Origin: Metallibacterium scheffleri
GTDB taxonomy: Bacteria; Pseudomonadota; Gammaproteobacteria; Xanthomonadales; Rhodanobacteraceae
NCBI RefSeq assembly: GCF_002077135.1
Contig: NZ_LDOS01000002.1
Coordinates: 1,823,865 to 1,887,864 of the forward strand
Reading direction: 5' to 3'
DNA: 64,000 nt
Shown here piece by piece: positions 1 through 8,479 of the stretch. Position 1 is the stretch's first letter; each line of letters opens with the position of its first letter. A program made the position numbers and the translations under genes. The notes beneath the pieces were generated by a model. It was not told where the DNA came from. It searched no databases and saw only the letters and a program-made list of their open reading frames with translations.

Positions 1-755
1 TCACGCCGCAGATCTACACCATCGATCTGGGCAAGGCCGATCAGACGTACTCGTTCCGCCTGATGAACTTCAGCAAGGCCAGCATCCCCATGACGGTGTC
101 GGTGATCAACTGGACCATGAACGCCAAGGGCGATGTGGAGCCGGCACCGCTGACCGAACAATCGCTGGCGCCCTGGCTGCAGATCAACCCGACGACGTTC
201 ACGTTGCCGGCCGACGGCTCGCAAGTCGTGCGCTTTGCAATCCGTCCGGCCGTGCCGCTGAGCCCGGGCGAACACCGCGCGATGATTTATTTCAGCCAGC
301 AGGCGGAAGGTCAGCAGCCCAAGGGCACCTTCCGCGTGCTGTTCCGCCTTGGCGCCGCGGTGTATGCGCGCGTGCCGCCGTACACCATGCAGGGCGAGAT
401 TCTCAGCGCCAGGCTGGATGCCCACGGCGTGAGCTTCGAGGTGCGCAATACCGGCAACGCCACCGCACGCATGATCGGTGACTACGTCGTCTGGAAGAAA
501 GGCGCGGTCCCTGCCGGCAGCCCGTGGCCAGCGCAACTCGGCCAGCCCACTTTCAAGCCTCCACTCGGGCTTGCGGCCAGTGGCGCACTGCCGCTGGATG
601 CCGATCTGCCCGGCCTGACGCGCAGCGTGCGTCTTGAATTCGAGGACAAAAAAGGCCTCGCGCCGGGCGCCTACGTGTTGTTCCTGCGCGGGACCTTCGG
701 TACGCCCAGCATCACACGCGAGCTGGGCTTTACCGTAGCGCCCGCGGCACACTGA
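1..755 (+). CDS. Periplasmic pilus chaperone (PapD-like), 5' end outside the window
   Basis: The reading frame is open to the left edge (first full codon at base 3), so the N-terminus and signal peptide are missing. The visible 250 residues show the immunoglobulin-like chaperone pattern: a strand ending WLQINPTTFTLPADGSQ, then VVRFAIRP and PGEHRAMIYF, followed by a second beta domain. Such chaperones bind pilin subunits in the periplasm and hand them to the outer-membrane usher. The usher gene follows 8 bases after this stop, so the two are almost certainly one operon whose pilin genes lie to the left. It could belong to the classical or the alternate (CS1-like) chaperone class; the sequence alone does not settle this. 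Confidence 0.85.
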   Translation, partial: TPQIYTIDLGKADQTYSFRLMNFSKASIPMTVSVINWTMNAKGDVEPAPLTEQSLAPWLQINPTTFTLPADGSQVVRFAIRPAVPLSPGEHRAMIYFSQQAEGQQPKGTFRVLFRLGAAVYARVPPYTMQGEILSARLDAHGVSFEVRNTGNATARMIGDYVVWKKGAVPAGSPWPAQLGQPTFKPPLGLAASGALPLDADLPGLTRSVRLEFEDKKGLAPGAYVLFLRGTFGTPSITRELGFTVAPAAH

Positions 756-763
756 GCCGCGCC

Positions 764-3328
764 ATGGAGAGGCGGGCCCGCACCGGTTCGATACGCGGGT
801 TCGTCGCCGTGTTTGCGCTGATCGCAGCATTTGCCGCGCCCGCGCCCGCGCACGCCGGCGCGGCGCTGGCCGCTGCCCTGCCCGCGCCACCGTCCTATAT
901 CGCCAGCGCCAGCCATCAGACCCAGGTCGCCGGGTTTTTCCTCGACGGCAAGGACAGTGGCCAGAGCATCAGCCTGCTGCCACTGCCACAGGGCGGTTAT
1001 GCGGTGGATCTGGACCAGTTCGCGCGTCGCATCGGCACGCTGGTGCAGGCGCAGGGCCCGCTGCTGGTCCTGCCCACGCCGCTGGGAAACGCGCAACTGC
1101 AAACGGCGCAGGCGATCCAGCATGACCAGCACCGCTACTTTCCGATCGCACCGCTGGCCAAGGCACTGGGTGCGAAAATCACCTTCGACGAACAGGAATT
1201 CGCGCTGAAAACCGAGCTGCCGTGGAATCCGGGCAGTGCGGCACCCGGCGCCGCGCTGAGCGCGCAGCAGGTCAAGCCCGATATCTATGCGCCCTCGCTG
1301 AGTCTGTCGAGCTGGCACAGCGAGGCCTATTTCACGCGCCTCGGTAACAGCGACACGCTCAGCACCTACACCGACCTCGGCGGCGCACTGGGGCCGGGCT
1401 TCTGGCGCATGAGCTACTACACCAACCCGGGCGGGCAGAACCGCCTCAGCAACTACGGCTGGATTCTCGACCAGGGTAACGGGCGCTGGATGCTGGGCGA
1501 GGACCAGCTCGCGCTGGACCCGCTGCTGCCCTACGCGCAACTCACCGGCGCGCAATACGCGTGGACCAACCAGCCCGGGCTGGTCTACGGCGCAGCCGTG
1601 GGCGCCGATCAACTCGTTGCCAGCCAGTTGCAGGGCGGGCGCACGGTCAGCGGTGGCGATGGCCCACCCGGCGGCATCGCCGAATTGCGTATCAACGGCA
1701 AGGCGATCGCGCGCACCGCGATCCGCCTCGATGGCACCTGGCAATTCCGCGACGTGCTGCTGCGTGGCGACGAGCGCGTGGAAGTGGCGCTATACCAACG
1801 TTTCGGCGACGGCACACCGGTGCGTATCCAGCAAGTCAACGTCGCCAGCAGCGCGCAGGCCTTGCCAGCGGGCACGGTGATTTCCTACGGCGGCGTCGGC
1901 GCCGACGGCAACCCGCTCGACCCCGCGGTCGGCACGCATGGCCTCGGCGGCTTTTACCAGTTGCGCTATGGCCTCAACCAGCAGTGGACGCTGGGCAGCA
2001 CCGTGCAGCGCGCCGGCGGTCAGGACTACGGCATCGTCAACGCCGTCGGCGGCTTCGGCAGTTTCGGCACCTGGGGCATGACGCTGGGCCGCAACGGCAG
2101 CGCCAGCGCCTGGAGCGTGAGCGGCAACGGCCAGTCGAAAAGCGTGTCCTGGAGCGGCTATGCGATCCAGCGCGGGGCCAATTATTTCCCCGGCTACACG
2201 GCGGAATCGTACGACCGCTACGCCACGCTCAACTGGAATGCGCAGCCGGATCTGGGGCTGAGCCTCAGCGGTCGCGACGCCTACGATCCCACGCTGGATC
2301 AGAACGTGCGCTTCCTCAAGCCCGGCTTCAGTTGGCGCCCCTACGCCAGCCTCGGCCTGAGCGCCATGCCCGACTATTTCGGCAACTACGCCTGGAACGC
2401 CTCGTGGCTGCCGGATGCCCGCGATCAGGTCTCGCTGAGCCGCTATTCCGGCGTGAATCAGGCGCAGTGGCAACACAGCTTCCGTGATGGCTACAGTACG
2501 ACGCTGGCGGCCACGCACGACGGCTATCTCGGCACGCGCTATTCGGCCTTACTCAGCGGCATGTGGCGCGGACCGCGACCGATCCTGTGGACCGCGGGGC
2601 TGCTGCAGGGACGCGGTCGCTTCGGCTATCTGCTGGATGCCGCGGTCGAGGCGATCCCAGGACTCTCCGCGCACCTGCAGGTGCAAAACGACCCGCTCAA
2701 CGCCGCCATTCCCGGGGTCGGCGGACTGCTGGTGCAATTCGTGCTCGTGGCCGATTTCGCGGTCACCCCCTCGGGCCTGACGCGCGGCAGCATGGGCAGC
2801 TACGCGGCCCGCGTGGGCGTCATCGCGGGGCGGGTCAGCGGCGAGCTGCCGGCCAACGTGCACTGGTCCGACCTGGCCGGCGTGCCATTGCTGGTGGATG
2901 GCCGTCCACGCGGCAAACTCGACCGCGATGGCCATTACCTGATTCCGAATCTGGCGCCCGGCGTGTACCGCGTGCAGCTGGATGCCGAACACATGCCCAT
3001 CGATCTGGTGCCGGATACGGCCGCGCCGTGGGTACAGGTGCGTGCCGGCGTGACCACCACCGCCGATTTCCATGTATCGCTGCGCCTGGGATTTGCCGGA
3101 CGCGTCACCCGCGATGGCCAGCCGCTAGCCAATGTCGCCATCGAAATACTGGATGCGCAGGGCAAGGCGGTGAAAACACTTTCCAGTGACCAGTGGGGCT
3201 ACTACCGCGTCGACGATCTACCGCCGGGCACCTACACGCTGCGCGCCGACGGCGCCAGCCGCAGCGTGACGCTGCAACGCGCGTTCCTGTACCAGCAGGA
3301 TCTGGCGGTCGCGCCAGCACGCACCTGA
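764..3328 (+). CDS. Outer-membrane usher-like protein with C-terminal carboxypeptidase-regulatory-like modules
   Basis: This 854-residue protein starts with a signal peptide (about residues 1-31, ending AHA). A copper-amine-oxidase-like or N-terminal usher region (about 40-150) follows, then a long run of alternating aromatic/polar beta strands typical of a 24-strand usher barrel (about 170-680). Two beta-sandwich modules of the carboxypeptidase regulatory type close it (about 690-770 and 772-850, the latter with GFAGRVTRDGQPLANVAIEI and GYYRVDDLPPGTYTL). It would secrete and polymerise pilins at the outer membrane. It lies 8 bases after the chaperone gene. No pilin or tip adhesin follows; the next gene is convergent. 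The architecture resembles TcfC/CS1-type more than FimD-type ushers, which is an inference. Confidence 0.8.
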   Translation: MERRARTGSIRGFVAVFALIAAFAAPAPAHAGAALAAALPAPPSYIASASHQTQVAGFFLDGKDSGQSISLLPLPQGGYAVDLDQFARRIGTLVQAQGPLLVLPTPLGNAQLQTAQAIQHDQHRYFPIAPLAKALGAKITFDEQEFALKTELPWNPGSAAPGAALSAQQVKPDIYAPSLSLSSWHSEAYFTRLGNSDTLSTYTDLGGALGPGFWRMSYYTNPGGQNRLSNYGWILDQGNGRWMLGEDQLALDPLLPYAQLTGAQYAWTNQPGLVYGAAVGADQLVASQLQGGRTVSGGDGPPGGIAELRINGKAIARTAIRLDGTWQFRDVLLRGDERVEVALYQRFGDGTPVRIQQVNVASSAQALPAGTVISYGGVGADGNPLDPAVGTHGLGGFYQLRYGLNQQWTLGSTVQRAGGQDYGIVNAVGGFGSFGTWGMTLGRNGSASAWSVSGNGQSKSVSWSGYAIQRGANYFPGYTAESYDRYATLNWNAQPDLGLSLSGRDAYDPTLDQNVRFLKPGFSWRPYASLGLSAMPDYFGNYAWNASWLPDARDQVSLSRYSGVNQAQWQHSFRDGYSTTLAATHDGYLGTRYSALLSGMWRGPRPILWTAGLLQGRGRFGYLLDAAVEAIPGLSAHLQVQNDPLNAAIPGVGGLLVQFVLVADFAVTPSGLTRGSMGSYAARVGVIAGRVSGELPANVHWSDLAGVPLLVDGRPRGKLDRDGHYLIPNLAPGVYRVQLDAEHMPIDLVPDTAAPWVQVRAGVTTTADFHVSLRLGFAGRVTRDGQPLANVAIEILDAQGKAVKTLSSDQWGYYRVDDLPPGTYTLRADGASRSVTLQRAFLYQQDLAVAPART

Positions 3329-3333
3329 AAAAA

Positions 3334-3819
3334 TCAGCCCGCGCGGCGCGCGGCCAGCATCGCACTCTCCATCGCCTTGGACAGACGCGCCAGCTCGTCG
3401 GCACTCTCTGCCAGACGCAAGTCGTCCTCGCTTTGCGGCTGCCACGACGGCACCGGCACCGGCTTGCCGTCGGACTCGTCCAGCGCCACGAACACGATCA
3501 CGCAACTGGTGGCCAGACGCTGCTCGCGGGCTTTCAGGTCGCGCGCCAGCACATCCACCGCGAAGTGCATGCTGCTGCGCCCGGTGCGGATCAGCTTGAC
3601 CTGCACGGTGATCAGATCACCAATCAAAATCGGCGCGATGAACTGCAGGCCGCTGAGCGCGGCGGTGACGCAATACGCGCCACTCCAGCCCACCGCCGCG
3701 GCGTAGGCGGCCTGATCGATCCATTTCATCACCGCGCCGCCATGCACCTTGCCACCGAAGTTGACATCGCCGGGCTGCGCCAAAAAACGGAAATCGAGTT
3801 CGCGCTGAGGAGGGCTCAT
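3334..3819 (-). CDS. Acyl-CoA thioesterase, YciA/BACH hotdog type
   Basis: The protein has 161 residues when begun at MSPPQREL. The hotdog signature is clear: PGDVNFGGKVHGGAVMKWID, which carries the catalytic Asp region of acyl-CoA thioesterases, then SGLQFIAPILIGDLITVQVKL. The family hydrolyses medium- to long-chain acyl-CoA to free acid and CoA as a hexamer. A longer frame upstream is open, but homologues begin close to this methionine. The gene converges with the usher gene (6 bases between stops) and precedes nothing on its own strand except prmC upstream, 28 bases away, so it may be cotranscribed with prmC. Confidence 0.85.
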   Translation of the reverse strand: MSPPQRELDFRFLAQPGDVNFGGKVHGGAVMKWIDQAAYAAAVGWSGAYCVTAALSGLQFIAPILIGDLITVQVKLIRTGRSSMHFAVDVLARDLKAREQRLATSCVIVFVALDESDGKPVPVPSWQPQSEDDLRLAESADELARLSKAMESAMLAARRAG

Positions 3820-3847
3820 GCGTGCGTCCGGTCCGGGCCAGCGCGCA

Positions 3848-4705
3848 TTATGACGCGGGCTGCATCCAGCGCCCCAGACTGACGCGCTCGTGCGCCTGCA
3901 GATCGCGCAAGCTGTGCACTTCGACGAAACCGCGCGCGCCCAGCAAGGCGCGCACCGGCGGCCCTTGTCCGGCGCCATGCTCGAGCAGCAGCCAGCCACG
4001 CGGCTCGAGATGATCGGGTGCGGCGGCGATGATCACGCGCAGTGCATCCAGACCCTCCGCGCCGGAAACCAGGGCCATGCGCGGCTCGAAGCGCAGATCG
4101 CCCTGCTGCAAGTGCTCGTCATCCTCGGCCAGATAGGGCGGATTGGATACCAGCATCGCGTAGCGCTCTGCGCCCAGCGCCACGCACCAGTCACCCTCGG
4201 CGAAATGTACACGCCGGGTCAGACCCAGTCGCTGCGCGTTGGCGCGCGCGCACTCCAACGCCGCTGCGCTGACATCACTGGCCCACACTTCGGCCAGTGG
4301 TCGCTCGCTCGCGACCGCCAGCGCCAGCGCGCCGCTGCCGGTGCCGAGATCGGCCACGCGCACGGGCACGTCCTGTGGCAGGCGCAGCAACGCGTGCTCG
4401 AGCAGCAGCTCGGTTTCCGGGCGCGGAATCAGGCATTCGGGGCCGACTTGCAGGTCCAGCGTCCAGAATCCGCGGCGACCCAGCAAGTAGGCCACCGGTT
4501 CGCCGGCAGTGCGACGTGCGATCAACTCCGCGAAACGCGCGGCCGTGTCCGCTGCTGGCACCGCATCGGCGTGCGCGTACAACCAACTGCGCGGCTGGCC
4601 CAGCGCCACGGCCAGCAGCAGCTCGGCCTCCAGCGCGGCCTCGTCGCTGGCGAGTTGCACGCGCGCGGTAGCCAGCAAGGTGCGGAGATCGGTCATCTGC
4701 GGCAT
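3848..4705 (-). CDS. prmC: Release factor glutamine N5-methyltransferase
   Basis: The 285-residue protein matches PrmC/HemK. It has a helical N-terminal domain (about 1-85), the SAM-binding motif VADLGTGSGALALAVA and the catalytic NPPY motif (VSNPPYLAEDD) that holds the substrate glutamine. PrmC methylates the GGQ glutamine of release factors RF1 and RF2 and so raises termination efficiency. The start is uncertain: MPQMTDL (used here) or the MTDL three codons later, neither with a strong ribosome site. It is divergent from oxyR across about 80 bases. In many gammaproteobacteria prmC follows prfA; that is not the case here. Confidence 0.93.
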   Translation of the reverse strand: MPQMTDLRTLLATARVQLASDEAALEAELLLAVALGQPRSWLYAHADAVPAADTAARFAELIARRTAGEPVAYLLGRRGFWTLDLQVGPECLIPRPETELLLEHALLRLPQDVPVRVADLGTGSGALALAVASERPLAEVWASDVSAAALECARANAQRLGLTRRVHFAEGDWCVALGAERYAMLVSNPPYLAEDDEHLQQGDLRFEPRMALVSGAEGLDALRVIIAAAPDHLEPRGWLLLEHGAGQGPPVRALLGARGFVEVHSLRDLQAHERVSLGRWMQPAS

Positions 4706-4788
4706 CGTGTCGAGAGTCCAGATGCTACGTGAACGCCGCAACGGGCGCGGGGTTATAGTCCAACCATTGATCCACCCAATCGCCCTGC

Positions 4789-5745
4789 ATGAACCTTCGT
4801 GATCTTCGCTATCTCGTGGCCCTCGCCGAGCACAAGCATTTCGGCCGCGCCGCCGAGGCCTGTTTCGTCAGCCAGCCCACCCTGTCCACGCAGATCAAGA
4901 AGATCGAGGACGAGTTGGGCGTCACTCTGGTCGAACGCACGCCGCGGCGCGTGCTGCTGACCGAGGTCGGCGTGGAGATCGCGCAGCGCGCGCGCGAGGT
5001 GCTGAACGAGGTCGAGCAGATCCGCAGCATCGCGCGGCGCACACGCGATCCCGAATCGGGCACCCTGCGCATGGGCATTTTCCCGACGCTGGCGCCCTAC
5101 CTGCTGCCGCATGTGGTGCCACGCCTGCGCGAACGTTTGCCCAAGCTCGAACTGCTGCTGACCGAGGAAAAAACCGAAGTGCTGCTGCGCCTGCTGCGCG
5201 AGGGCAAGCTCGACGCCGCGATCATGGCGCTGCCGCTGCACGAGGACTCACTGCACGCCGAGTTCCTGTTCGAGGAGCCCTTCGTGCTGGCCGTGCCCGG
5301 GCAACACGCACTGGCCACGCGCACGCAACTGAAACTCGACGAGCTGGGCACGCTCAAGCTGCTGCTGCTGGAAGAGGGCCACTGCCTGCGCGACCAGGCG
5401 CTGGAGGTATGCCATTCCACCGGCGCGGCCGAGCGCAGCGGCTTTCGTGCGACCAGCCTGGAAACCCTGCGCCAGATGGTGGCCGCCAATGTCGGCATCA
5501 CCCTGCTGCCGATCCTCGCGGTGCGTCCGCCGGTGGCCTGCGCACCGGACGTGCATCTGCTGGGATTCAGCGATCATGCGCCGAGCCGACGCATCGCCAT
5601 GGTGTGGCGCAAAAGCACCGCAATGGGGGCATTCCTGAAACGCCTCGGCGAAGTCATCAAGGATCTGCCGTCAGGTTTGCTGGACGCGCAGCCTGGGGTC
5701 TGCCGCAAAACGCCACCCGCGCGCGTGACAAAGCACAGCGCCTGA
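4789..5745 (+). CDS. oxyR: Hydrogen-peroxide sensor, LysR-family regulator OxyR
   Basis: The 318-residue LysR protein has an N-terminal winged helix (LRDLRYLVALAEHKHFGRAA) and a substrate-like regulatory domain. The redox cysteine pair of OxyR is present in LLLEEGHCLRDQALEVC, with spacing matching Cys199/Cys208 of the E. coli protein. Peroxide forms this disulfide and switches OxyR into an activator of catalase, peroxidase and iron-homeostasis genes. A TATAGT hexamer at 4754-4759 is a possible -10 element. The nearby rubrerythrin operon carries an OxyR-like site, so it is a likely local target. The C-terminal tail after the conserved domain (about 15 residues, TPPARVTKHSA) is lineage specific. 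Confidence 0.95.
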   Translation: MNLRDLRYLVALAEHKHFGRAAEACFVSQPTLSTQIKKIEDELGVTLVERTPRRVLLTEVGVEIAQRAREVLNEVEQIRSIARRTRDPESGTLRMGIFPTLAPYLLPHVVPRLRERLPKLELLLTEEKTEVLLRLLREGKLDAAIMALPLHEDSLHAEFLFEEPFVLAVPGQHALATRTQLKLDELGTLKLLLLEEGHCLRDQALEVCHSTGAAERSGFRATSLETLRQMVAANVGITLLPILAVRPPVACAPDVHLLGFSDHAPSRRIAMVWRKSTAMGAFLKRLGEVIKDLPSGLLDAQPGVCRKTPPARVTKHSA

Positions 5746-5751
5746 ATCGCA

Positions 5752-6156
5752 TCACAGCCAGCCCAGGCCGAGTCCACTCAGCAACAGCGCCAGTACCAGC
5801 AGACTGAAACCCGCGTACAGCACATCGCGACGCCGCGCGAAGATCCACACCGCCAGCACCAGTTGCAGCACGGGCGCTGCCACCAGCGCCAGCGTGCCCG
5901 CATCGACCAGCGCGCGACTGTTGCCGTGCGCAGCAAGCTCGACGATGCTCTGCGGCGTGTGCAAGCCACGCGGCACGCCGACAAAGATGCGCCACAGCGG
6001 CGGCTGCATGCCGACCTGCCATAGATACAGCGCACTGCCCACGGCCAGCACCGCCGCCGCCAGCAACACCAGCACCCACAGCAGGCGCCGACGTGCCTCC
6101 TGCACCGCGCCGGCAGCCTGCGCAGCGGCGTGATAGTCGCGGTCTAGCCGTGCCAT
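5752..6156 (-). CDS. DUF1634 membrane protein
   Basis: A 134-residue protein beginning MARLDRDY. It has three hydrophobic segments: about 25-47 (LLWVLVLLAAAVLAVGSALYL), about 85-107 and a C-terminal one ending LLLSGLGLGWL. This matches the DUF1634 family, which is usually encoded next to TSUP (TauE/SafE) transporters and is thought to assist them. A GGGAGG sequence lies about 10 bases before the chosen start; in-frame starts at 6165 and 6174 are alternatives. Its 5' end overlaps the end of the TSUP remnant by 13 bases, so translation was probably coupled. Its transporter partner is broken here, so function is doubtful. Confidence 0.7.
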   Translation of the reverse strand: MARLDRDYHAAAQAAGAVQEARRRLLWVLVLLAAAVLAVGSALYLWQVGMQPPLWRIFVGVPRGLHTPQSIVELAAHGNSRALVDAGTLALVAAPVLQLVLAVWIFARRRDVLYAGFSLLVLALLLSGLGLGWL

Positions 6157-6431
6157 GCGCACCATGCCTCCCACAGAATCTCGATGCCGAGAAATCCCAC
6201 CACCCGCGCGAAAAATGGCCGCGGCCAGCGCGTGCTCAGGTGCGGCAGCATCCAGGCACCCAGTACCGCGCCACCCAGCGTGCCCCGCGTCACCGGCCCA
6301 ACCAGCACTGGATCAATGAAACCCTGGCGGAAATAAATCGCCGCGCTGGCACCGGCGGTAATGCCGATCATGAAGTTGCTGGTCGCCGTGGACACCTTCA
6401 ATGGCAGGCGCATCACCAGGCTCATCGGCAG
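6144..6431 (-). pseudogene. C-terminal remnant of a TSUP (TauE/SafE-like) permease
   Basis: About 95 residues read as the C-terminal half of a TSUP permease: PLKVSTATSNFMIGITAGAS is the second repeat's signature, followed by IDPVLVGPVTRGTLGGAVLG and a final helix ending WEAWCAWHG. Intact members have about 250-270 residues in two repeats; the first repeat is absent. Upstream of about 6431 the frame stays open for some 22 codons but no longer resembles the family, and it runs into the regulatory region of rubrerythrin. I therefore read it as 5'-truncated, although an internal methionine could still start a half-sized product. Confidence 0.6.
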
Positions 6432-6508
6432 GTTCTTTGACGCGGGCTTGCTGCGCTCAAATCGCGAACCGCTTGCGACTTTTGCGCACATGCGCACCCG
6501 GATGTTCC

Positions 6509-6580
6509 ATAGTGAATCGATATCGCAGCCATCGATTCATTCGATTTCATTTGAAGCTGATCGCGACTTAGATTCACAAT
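6509..6580 (+). promoter_or_regulatory. Candidate OxyR site and promoter for the rubrerythrin operon
   Basis: From 6509 the tetranucleotides ATAG, ATAT, ATCG and CGAT are each separated by exactly 7 bases. The OxyR consensus is ATAG-N7-CTAT-N7-ATAG-N7-CTAT, so 13 of the 16 core positions match. The flanking T/A positions mostly do not. A perfect 9-base inverted repeat (TGAATCGAT at 6513-6521, ATCGATTCA at 6531-6539) is centred on the same place. A weak promoter follows: TTGAAG (6551-6556), 18 bases, CACAAT (6575-6580). OxyR normally binds just upstream of -35, as here. The assignment is by eye and needs a position-weight score or footprint. Confidence 0.5.
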
Positions 6581-6623
6581 GCTGATCATCCATCGCTACC
6601 CCAGCCATCGCCAGGAGTTGAAC

Positions 6624-7043
6624 ATGAGCACCCTGAAAGGCAGCAAGACCGAAGAAAATCTGAAGGCCGCCTTCGCCGGCGAGTCGCAGGCCAACCGTCG
6701 CTATCTGTACTTCGCGGCCAAGGCCGACGTGGAAGGTTTCAACGATGTCTCCGCCGTATTCCGCTCCACCGCGGAAGGCGAAACCGGCCACGCGCACGGG
6801 CATCTTGAATACCTCGAGCAGTGCGGCGATCCGGCCACCGGTCTGCCGTTTGGCGAAACCCACGCCAACCTGAAGAGCGCCATCGCCGGCGAGACCCACG
6901 AATACACCGACATGTATCCGGGCATGGCCAAGGCCGCGCGCCAGGAAGGCTTCGACGAGGTGGCCGACTGGTTCGAGACCCTGGCCAAGGCCGAGCGCTC
7001 GCACGCCAATCGCTTCCAGAAAGCTCTCAACGATCTAGGCTGA
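6624..7043 (+). CDS. rbr: Rubrerythrin (ferritin-like diiron peroxidase), short form
   Basis: 139 residues, begun at MSTLKGSK with AGGAG 6 bases upstream. Diiron-ligand motifs of the ferritin-like four-helix bundle are visible: [33 protein letters not shown] and [10 protein letters not shown]. The C-terminal rubredoxin domain of classical rubrerythrins is missing, so electrons must come from a separate carrier. Rubrerythrins reduce hydrogen peroxide to water using NAD(P)H-derived electrons. The gene heads a three-gene rightward unit with a CCG-domain Fe-S protein and DUF3501, and an OxyR-like site lies upstream. The Fe-S protein is the obvious candidate electron donor (inference). Confidence 0.92.
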   Translation: MSTLKGSKTEENLKAAFAGESQANRRYLYFAAKADVEGFNDVSAVFRSTAEGETGHAHGHLEYLEQCGDPATGLPFGETHANLKSAIAGETHEYTDMYPGMAKAARQEGFDEVADWFETLAKAERSHANRFQKALNDLG

Positions 7044-7087
7044 AACTGTGCGCGGCGGAATCAGCGCCGCGATCCGCATGGCCCACG

Positions 7088-7108
7088 ACGCCAGCGCAAT
7101 GCTGGCGT
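7088..7108 (+). other. Hairpin between rubrerythrin and the Fe-S protein gene
   Basis: ACGCCAGC and GCTGGCGT form a perfect 8-base stem with a GCAAT loop, 45 bases after the rubrerythrin stop. There is no following T-run, so it is not a standard terminator. It could stabilise the rubrerythrin message or reduce read-through so that rubrerythrin is made in excess over the downstream proteins. Confidence 0.4.
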
Positions 7109-7143
7109 CTGCTCATTCCCGAGCATGATTCGAGGATCGGCGC

Positions 7144-8469
7144 ATGGCGCGTGAAGGCAATCTCGAGGCGCCCACGCGCCATTCGCTGGACTGGAACGAC
7201 GCCGGATTCTGGGACGAAACCCGACTCGAAGCCGAGCTCGAACGCGTGTTCGAGATCTGCCATGGCTGCCGCCGCTGCGTCAGCCTGTGCAACGCGTTTC
7301 CCACGCTGTTCGATCTGATCGACAACGCCAGCACCATGGAGGTGGACGGTGTCGCCAAAAGCGACTACGCCAAGGTCGTCGAGCACTGTTACCTGTGCGA
7401 CCTCTGCTACCAGACCAAATGTCCGTATGTGCCGCCGCATGAATGGAACGTGGACTTTCCGCACCTGATGCTGCGCGCCAAGGCTGTGCATTTCAAAAAG
7501 CACGGCGTGCCGCTCAAGGCCAGGATACTGTCCAGCACCACCACGGTGGGACGTCTGGCCTCGATCCCCGTCGTCGCCGAGGTGGTCAACGCGGTCAACG
7601 CCAGCGGTGTCGGGCGCACCATGCTGGACAAGGCGCTCGGCGTGCATCCCGAGGCCGTGATACCCGAGTACCACAGCCGCACCGCGCGCAAACGGCTGCG
7701 GCACGCCAAGGCCGAAGGCACAGCCATGCCGGCCGGACGCACGCTGGGCAAGGCGGCCATTTTCGCCACCTGCTATTGCGACGTGAGCCTGCCGCAAGTG
7801 GTCGAGGATCTGCATGCGGTACTAACCCACAATGACATCCCCACGCGCATGGTCATGCAGGAAGTCTGCTGCGGCATGCCCAAGCTGGAGCTGGGCGATC
7901 TCGACAGCGTGCGCGCCTGCAAGGAGCGGAACATTCCGGTGCTGGCCGCGCTGGCACGCGAGGGATTCGATTTGCTGGCACCGATTCCATCCTGCGTGCT
8001 GATGTTCAAGCAGGAACTTCCGTTGATGTTTCCGGACGACGCCGACGTCCTGCTGGTGAAGCAGCGCTTCTTTGATCCGTTCGAGTACCTGATGCAACGC
8101 CAGCAGGCCGGCCTGCTGAGAACTGATTTCAAGAACACGCTGGGCACGATCGCCTGGCAGGTTGCCTGCCACCAGCGCGTGCAGAACATCGGACCGAAAA
8201 CGCGCGAGGTGCTGGCGCTGATACCCGGTACCACGATCACCACCATCGAGCGCTGCTCGGGCCACGATGGCACTTACGGCGTGAAGCGCGCCACCTACCC
8301 GATCGCACGCAAGATCGCCAGGCCCGTCGAGAACCGCGTGAAACAGGCCGATGCCGCGCACTTTACTAGCGATTGCCCGATGGCTGGCGCGCATATCGCG
8401 CATGGTCTCAGCGGCACGCTCCACGCCGAACACCCCGTCAGCCTGCTGCGCCTGGCCTACGGCATTTGA
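7144..8469 (+). CDS. GlpC/HdrD-like Fe-S protein with two CCG domains
   Basis: The 441-residue protein carries two ferredoxin-like cysteine clusters near the N-terminus (CHGCRRCVSLC at about 40 and CYLCDLCYQTKCP at about 84), for two 4Fe-4S centres. Two CCG-type domains follow (EVCCGMPKLELGD at about 240, and the second around VACHQRV...RCSGHDGTYG). This is the plan of GlpC and heterodisulfide reductase subunit D, soluble electron carriers. No GlpA or GlpB is nearby. Sitting between rubrerythrin and DUF3501, it probably feeds electrons to rubrerythrin or disposes of an oxidised partner, but the family's real substrate is not established. Confidence 0.88.
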   Translation: MAREGNLEAPTRHSLDWNDAGFWDETRLEAELERVFEICHGCRRCVSLCNAFPTLFDLIDNASTMEVDGVAKSDYAKVVEHCYLCDLCYQTKCPYVPPHEWNVDFPHLMLRAKAVHFKKHGVPLKARILSSTTTVGRLASIPVVAEVVNAVNASGVGRTMLDKALGVHPEAVIPEYHSRTARKRLRHAKAEGTAMPAGRTLGKAAIFATCYCDVSLPQVVEDLHAVLTHNDIPTRMVMQEVCCGMPKLELGDLDSVRACKERNIPVLAALAREGFDLLAPIPSCVLMFKQELPLMFPDDADVLLVKQRFFDPFEYLMQRQQAGLLRTDFKNTLGTIAWQVACHQRVQNIGPKTREVLALIPGTTITTIERCSGHDGTYGVKRATYPIARKIARPVENRVKQADAAHFTSDCPMAGAHIAHGLSGTLHAEHPVSLLRLAYGI

Positions 8470-8479
8470 GGACACCACG

